From Pectobacterium aroidearum (GTDB lineage: Bacteria; Pseudomonadota; Gammaproteobacteria; Enterobacterales; Enterobacteriaceae), in assembly GCF_041228105.1 (NCBI RefSeq), contig NZ_CP166097.1:1674001-1738000 (forward strand): 64,000 bases of DNA, in the 5' to 3' direction. Under the pieces are notes generated by a model. It did no database searches. It was not told where the DNA came from and worked only from the letters and a program-made list of their open reading frames with translations. Below, in pieces: positions 61,432 to 64,000 of this stretch. Made by a program: the position numbers and the translations under genes. Position 1 is the first letter of the stretch. Every line of letters starts with the position of its first letter.

Positions 61432-62157
61432 TTACCCTTTTGACCGACAGTAGCATGATTCCAGTTTGTCGAGGAACGTGAATAAAACTCTATTCATTTC
61501 ACTGTAATCATGAGTCCGCAGTTCTTCTGGGGTGTTGATGAAACGATATTTTTCGGCCTGACTTAATTCCTTATCTGAGTGTGCAATTAATAATTCGACG
61601 ACGTCCGGCGTGAGTTCCATGTGGCATTGAAAGCCGTAAACCCGTTCGGAATAAGCAATTATCTGGCGTGGGCATCCTTCGCTGTAGGCGATAATTTTAG
61701 CCTCAGGTGTCAGGCCTGGCATATCGTTATGCCAGTGACCTACGTTGAGTCGATTTCCGAAGTGAGAGAACAGTTCGCTTTGGGTACCAGTATCCGTCAG
61801 AAAAATGGGAAACACGCCTATCTCTTTTTCCGGACTGTGGGCAAACGGGGCACCCAGCGCTTCGCCAATCAGTTGAGAACCCAGACAGACACCAATGATG
61901 GCTTTACCGAAACTCACTGCAGAGGCAATCAGCGCTTGCTCAGCTTTTGAATCGAAATGGGCGCATTGATCTATGGTGACGGCAGGATCCTGTGGGCCGC
62001 CCATCACGATCAACAAATCGATGTTCTGGGCATCTTGCGGCAGTTTTTCACCCGCATAAACACGGGAAAACGTTATTTCATGACCACGACTCATGGCCCA
62101 GGTTTCATAAGCGCCGGGCGCTTCGAAACTTTCATGCACAATAAAATGTACTCGCAT
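61432..62157 (-). CDS. Class I glutamine amidotransferase-like protein
   Basis: The protein has 241 residues. IIGVCLGSQLIGEALG has the nucleophile Cys91; YGFQCHMELT supplies His179 and Glu181, completing the triad. VMGGPQDP precedes them. Such GMP-synthase-like single-domain proteins hydrolyse glutamine or gamma-glutamyl compounds; the partner is unknown. It is divergent from the AraC gene. Confidence 0.88.
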   Translation of the reverse strand: MRVHFIVHESFEAPGAYETWAMSRGHEITFSRVYAGEKLPQDAQNIDLLIVMGGPQDPAVTIDQCAHFDSKAEQALIASAVSFGKAIIGVCLGSQLIGEALGAPFAHSPEKEIGVFPIFLTDTGTQSELFSHFGNRLNVGHWHNDMPGLTPEAKIIAYSEGCPRQIIAYSERVYGFQCHMELTPDVVELLIAHSDKELSQAEKYRFINTPEELRTHDYSEMNRVLFTFLDKLESCYCRSKG

Positions 62158-62246
62158 TGGCGTATGCTCCTGTAATGCTTGTTACAACCTTAATTCAGTA
62201 CGCGTTACCCTGCCAAAATGATCAGTCGGGCAGTGTTAGCTAACTC

Positions 62247-63041
62247 ATGGTAAACAAAGGGCTTCAATCTGAGATGCCAGTCTGTATAGATAAAGCGCCA
62301 AGACACGATGAGGCGACGGGGTGGTCAGGGACTGCCATATCCTATCAACGTGGAGAGGTCGATCCCCCCCATTACCATCTTGAAGGGCAGCTATTGTTTG
62401 CCACCAAGGGGGTTATGCTTGTTGAAACCGCAGACAGGCGATGGGTTATCCCTCCTCAGCGTGCGCTGTGGATCCCACCGTTGATGATTCATTCTTACAG
62501 TATTCTGTCCCATACAGAATTACGTGCTATCTACGTCAGTCGCAGCCTTATTGCGGAGTGCACAAATTTTACGAAGAACAGTCAGGTTCATGTCATTAAC
62601 GCGACAGTGCTGTTGAAGGCGTTAATCGCGGGTCTGTTTACTGATGAATACAACGGTGCGGCTAAGCGAAAAATGGCGCTTTTACTACTGGAAATTCTTA
62701 GTGAAGCGCCATCCGTGCCTGCGGAACTCCCTATGCCACGTGATGAACGTTTATTTCGTGCCGCAAGGGAACTGGTGTTCAACCATCGGTGGGAAGCGAC
62801 CTTAATGGACATGGCTGATATTGCGAATATGTCGGAACGTACTTTTTCCCGCCGTTTTTTACATGACACAGGTTTCAGCTTCAGAATGTGGAAACAGAGA
62901 GCCAGAATATATACATCATTAGACCTTCTCTCTAATGATGTATCCGTTAAACAGATCGCCTACCAACTCGGCTTTTCCTGTCCTGCGGCTTTTTCTGCTG
63001 CATTTCGTTCCGTGATAGGGACAACCCCAAGCGAGTTCTAA
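62247..63041 (+). CDS. AraC-family transcriptional regulator
   Basis: The protein has 264 residues. The N-terminal cupin (DPPHYHLEGQLLFATKGVMLVETADRRWVIPPQRALWIPPLMIHS) is followed by the two-HTH AraC domain (ATLMDMADIANMSERTFSRRFLHDTGFSFRMWKQRARI, VKQIAYQLGFSCPAAFSAAFRSVIG). It may control the divergent amidotransferase gene; ligand unknown. Confidence 0.9.
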   Translation: MVNKGLQSEMPVCIDKAPRHDEATGWSGTAISYQRGEVDPPHYHLEGQLLFATKGVMLVETADRRWVIPPQRALWIPPLMIHSYSILSHTELRAIYVSRSLIAECTNFTKNSQVHVINATVLLKALIAGLFTDEYNGAAKRKMALLLLEILSEAPSVPAELPMPRDERLFRAARELVFNHRWEATLMDMADIANMSERTFSRRFLHDTGFSFRMWKQRARIYTSLDLLSNDVSVKQIAYQLGFSCPAAFSAAFRSVIGTTPSEF

Positions 63042-63218
63042 CCTGGCCTTGAGTGTTTCTACTTAATAAATTCACTCGCAGTGGATACAAGTTTTCGTTT
63101 TCGCTCTTAACTGACGGAGCGGTCTTTTTACCTGACTGCTAAGTGCCAGGAGCGGACATTTCATACATCTTTTTGCGTTTGTCATCAGAGGAGTTGACAT
63201 GCTTTGGAGAGGGAGATG

Positions 63219-63247
63219 GCTGCTCAATAGAGTGATTATTGAGCAGC
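63219..63247. repeat. Hairpin between AraC and acetyltransferase genes
   Basis: GCTGCTCAAT (63219-63228) and ATTGAGCAGC (63238-63247) are perfect inverted copies with a 9-base loop. It lies between convergent genes and may end transcription, though no T tract follows. The rest of the 240-base gap has one tiny frame with a good ribosome site (see findings). Confidence 0.55.
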
Positions 63248-63279
63248 AAGCGCTGGTTTATGCTTGAAAAGTCTGAAGA

Positions 63280-63756
63280 TTAGCTCGCTTTCTTCGAGAA
63301 AACGTACATGCCAACCCCATCATTTCCCATGTCCTCGACGCGCACAATGGTAAAACCGCACTTATTTACGTAAAAACACACGTTATTAATCAGGCATGTC
63401 GGGGTTCTCAGTGTCCATTCTTTAGCGTCAGGATACATTTTTTCAATTTCCATCCATGCATGCAAACCGTAACCTTTGCCCTGTTCTTCAGGCAGAATGA
63501 ATAATCTGGCAAGGGTGTGTATTCCTATAGAATTGCCGGAAATAACAGCACCGCCGATGAGGCGATCCTTTACCCATAATCCCAGCACTGTTTTGTCAGG
63601 CATCATTATTGCGGACTCAAATGAAAAATCATCTTCTCCCTCGTCATCTTCTTCCTCCATATTATCAGGAAAAAAAGAGGCGTTTGATTCAAACGATAAT
63701 GAATAGATTTGTTCAAGTTCTGTAGCATTAGCAGGAATAGCTGCTTTAATGAGCAT
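63280..63756 (-). CDS. GNAT-family N-acetyltransferase
   Basis: The protein has 158 residues from the ATG at 63756, seven bases after GGA; an ATG four codons earlier is possible. RLFILPEEQGKGYGLHAWMEIEKM is motif A with the Q/RxxGxG/A acetyl-CoA loop (QGKGYG), and NNVCFYVNKCGFTIV is motif B. An acidic run (MEEEDDEGEDD) lies near residue 35. Substrate unknown. Confidence 0.85.
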   Translation of the reverse strand: MLIKAAIPANATELEQIYSLSFESNASFFPDNMEEEDDEGEDDFSFESAIMMPDKTVLGLWVKDRLIGGAVISGNSIGIHTLARLFILPEEQGKGYGLHAWMEIEKMYPDAKEWTLRTPTCLINNVCFYVNKCGFTIVRVEDMGNDGVGMYVFSKKAS

Positions 63757-64000
63757 ATGATTTTCCATTGCGTATATGAAGAAGGGGTAGTTTTAAAGCC
63801 GGTCTGTCAGGGGCCGACATCCGTCGTGGACGATCAGTTAAATTATTAATCAGCACAGCTGACGGACATTCCTCCGGGGCATATACACGAACGCATGTTA
63901 ACAGGTCTCAAGATTCAAGTTAACGGCTGCTTGCTCATAGCTGCTAATGAAATTATATGTATTAGATGAAATTTATCTTTTAGAGCGCATCAATTTATGA
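63757..64000. other. Right-edge intergenic sequence
   Basis: These 244 AT-rich bases show no gene within the window and no clear site. Confidence 0.4.

Overview
The window reads as an Enterobacterales chromosome, most likely Pectobacterium or a close soft-rot relative. That placement rests on family recall (nas operon type, the acireductone dioxygenase and YehS homologues, a dispersed intergenic repeat) and was not computed. A 33-kb Mu-type transposable prophage sits between two blocks of host genes.

Layout. (1) 1-1306: the 5' part of a tail-fibre gene on the minus strand, running off the left edge. (2) 1607-14591: assimilatory nitrate reduction, nasR followed by nasF-nasE-nasD-(nasC/nasB fused)-nasA-cobA. 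NasR is a nitrate-sensing ANTAR antiterminator. The nasF leader shows a sigma-54 -24/-12 promoter, an ANTAR-type hexaloop hairpin and an intrinsic terminator, so the operon appears to need both nitrogen limitation and nitrate. NasFED import nitrate, NasA reduces it to nitrite, NasB reduces nitrite to ammonium using siroheme, and CobA supplies the siroheme precursor. (3) 14748-16867: an Rpn-type nuclease gene with a strong internal start (candidate intragenic antitoxin), yehS and mtnD. (4) 17137-50109: Mu-like prophage with a 5-bp target duplication (CTGCA). Its genome is inverted relative to the window: repressor, ner, transposase A and B at the right, then early genes, Mor, lysis, packaging/head, tail and fibres running leftwards on the minus strand. 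All major Mu modules are present, so it looks intact; gin, mom and a separate C activator were not seen.

(5) 50110-58694: a ribose-type sugar ABC system (binding protein, double ATPase, two permeases, PfkB-type kinase), facing a 2-hydroxyacid dehydrogenase and an FGGY kinase. The prophage splits the binding protein inside its signal peptide: the first 10-11 codons lie left of the phage and the rest to the right, and joining the two halves with one CTGCA restores a complete signal peptide. (6) 58353-63756: an ArsR regulator divergent from an old-yellow-enzyme reductase, a TetR regulator with a perfect 20-bp palindrome in its own promoter, a DUF1348 protein, a class I glutamine amidotransferase divergent from an AraC regulator, and a GNAT acetyltransferase.

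The most noteworthy items are the exact prophage junction and gene disruption, a Mu-type -2 frameshift site between the tail chaperone frames, the Rpn gene with its internal start, the NasC-NasB fusion that keeps an internal ribosome binding site, an SGNH-esterase tail fibre, a small zinc-ribbon gene between portal and head genes, and two regulators whose promoter geometry predicts leaderless mRNAs.
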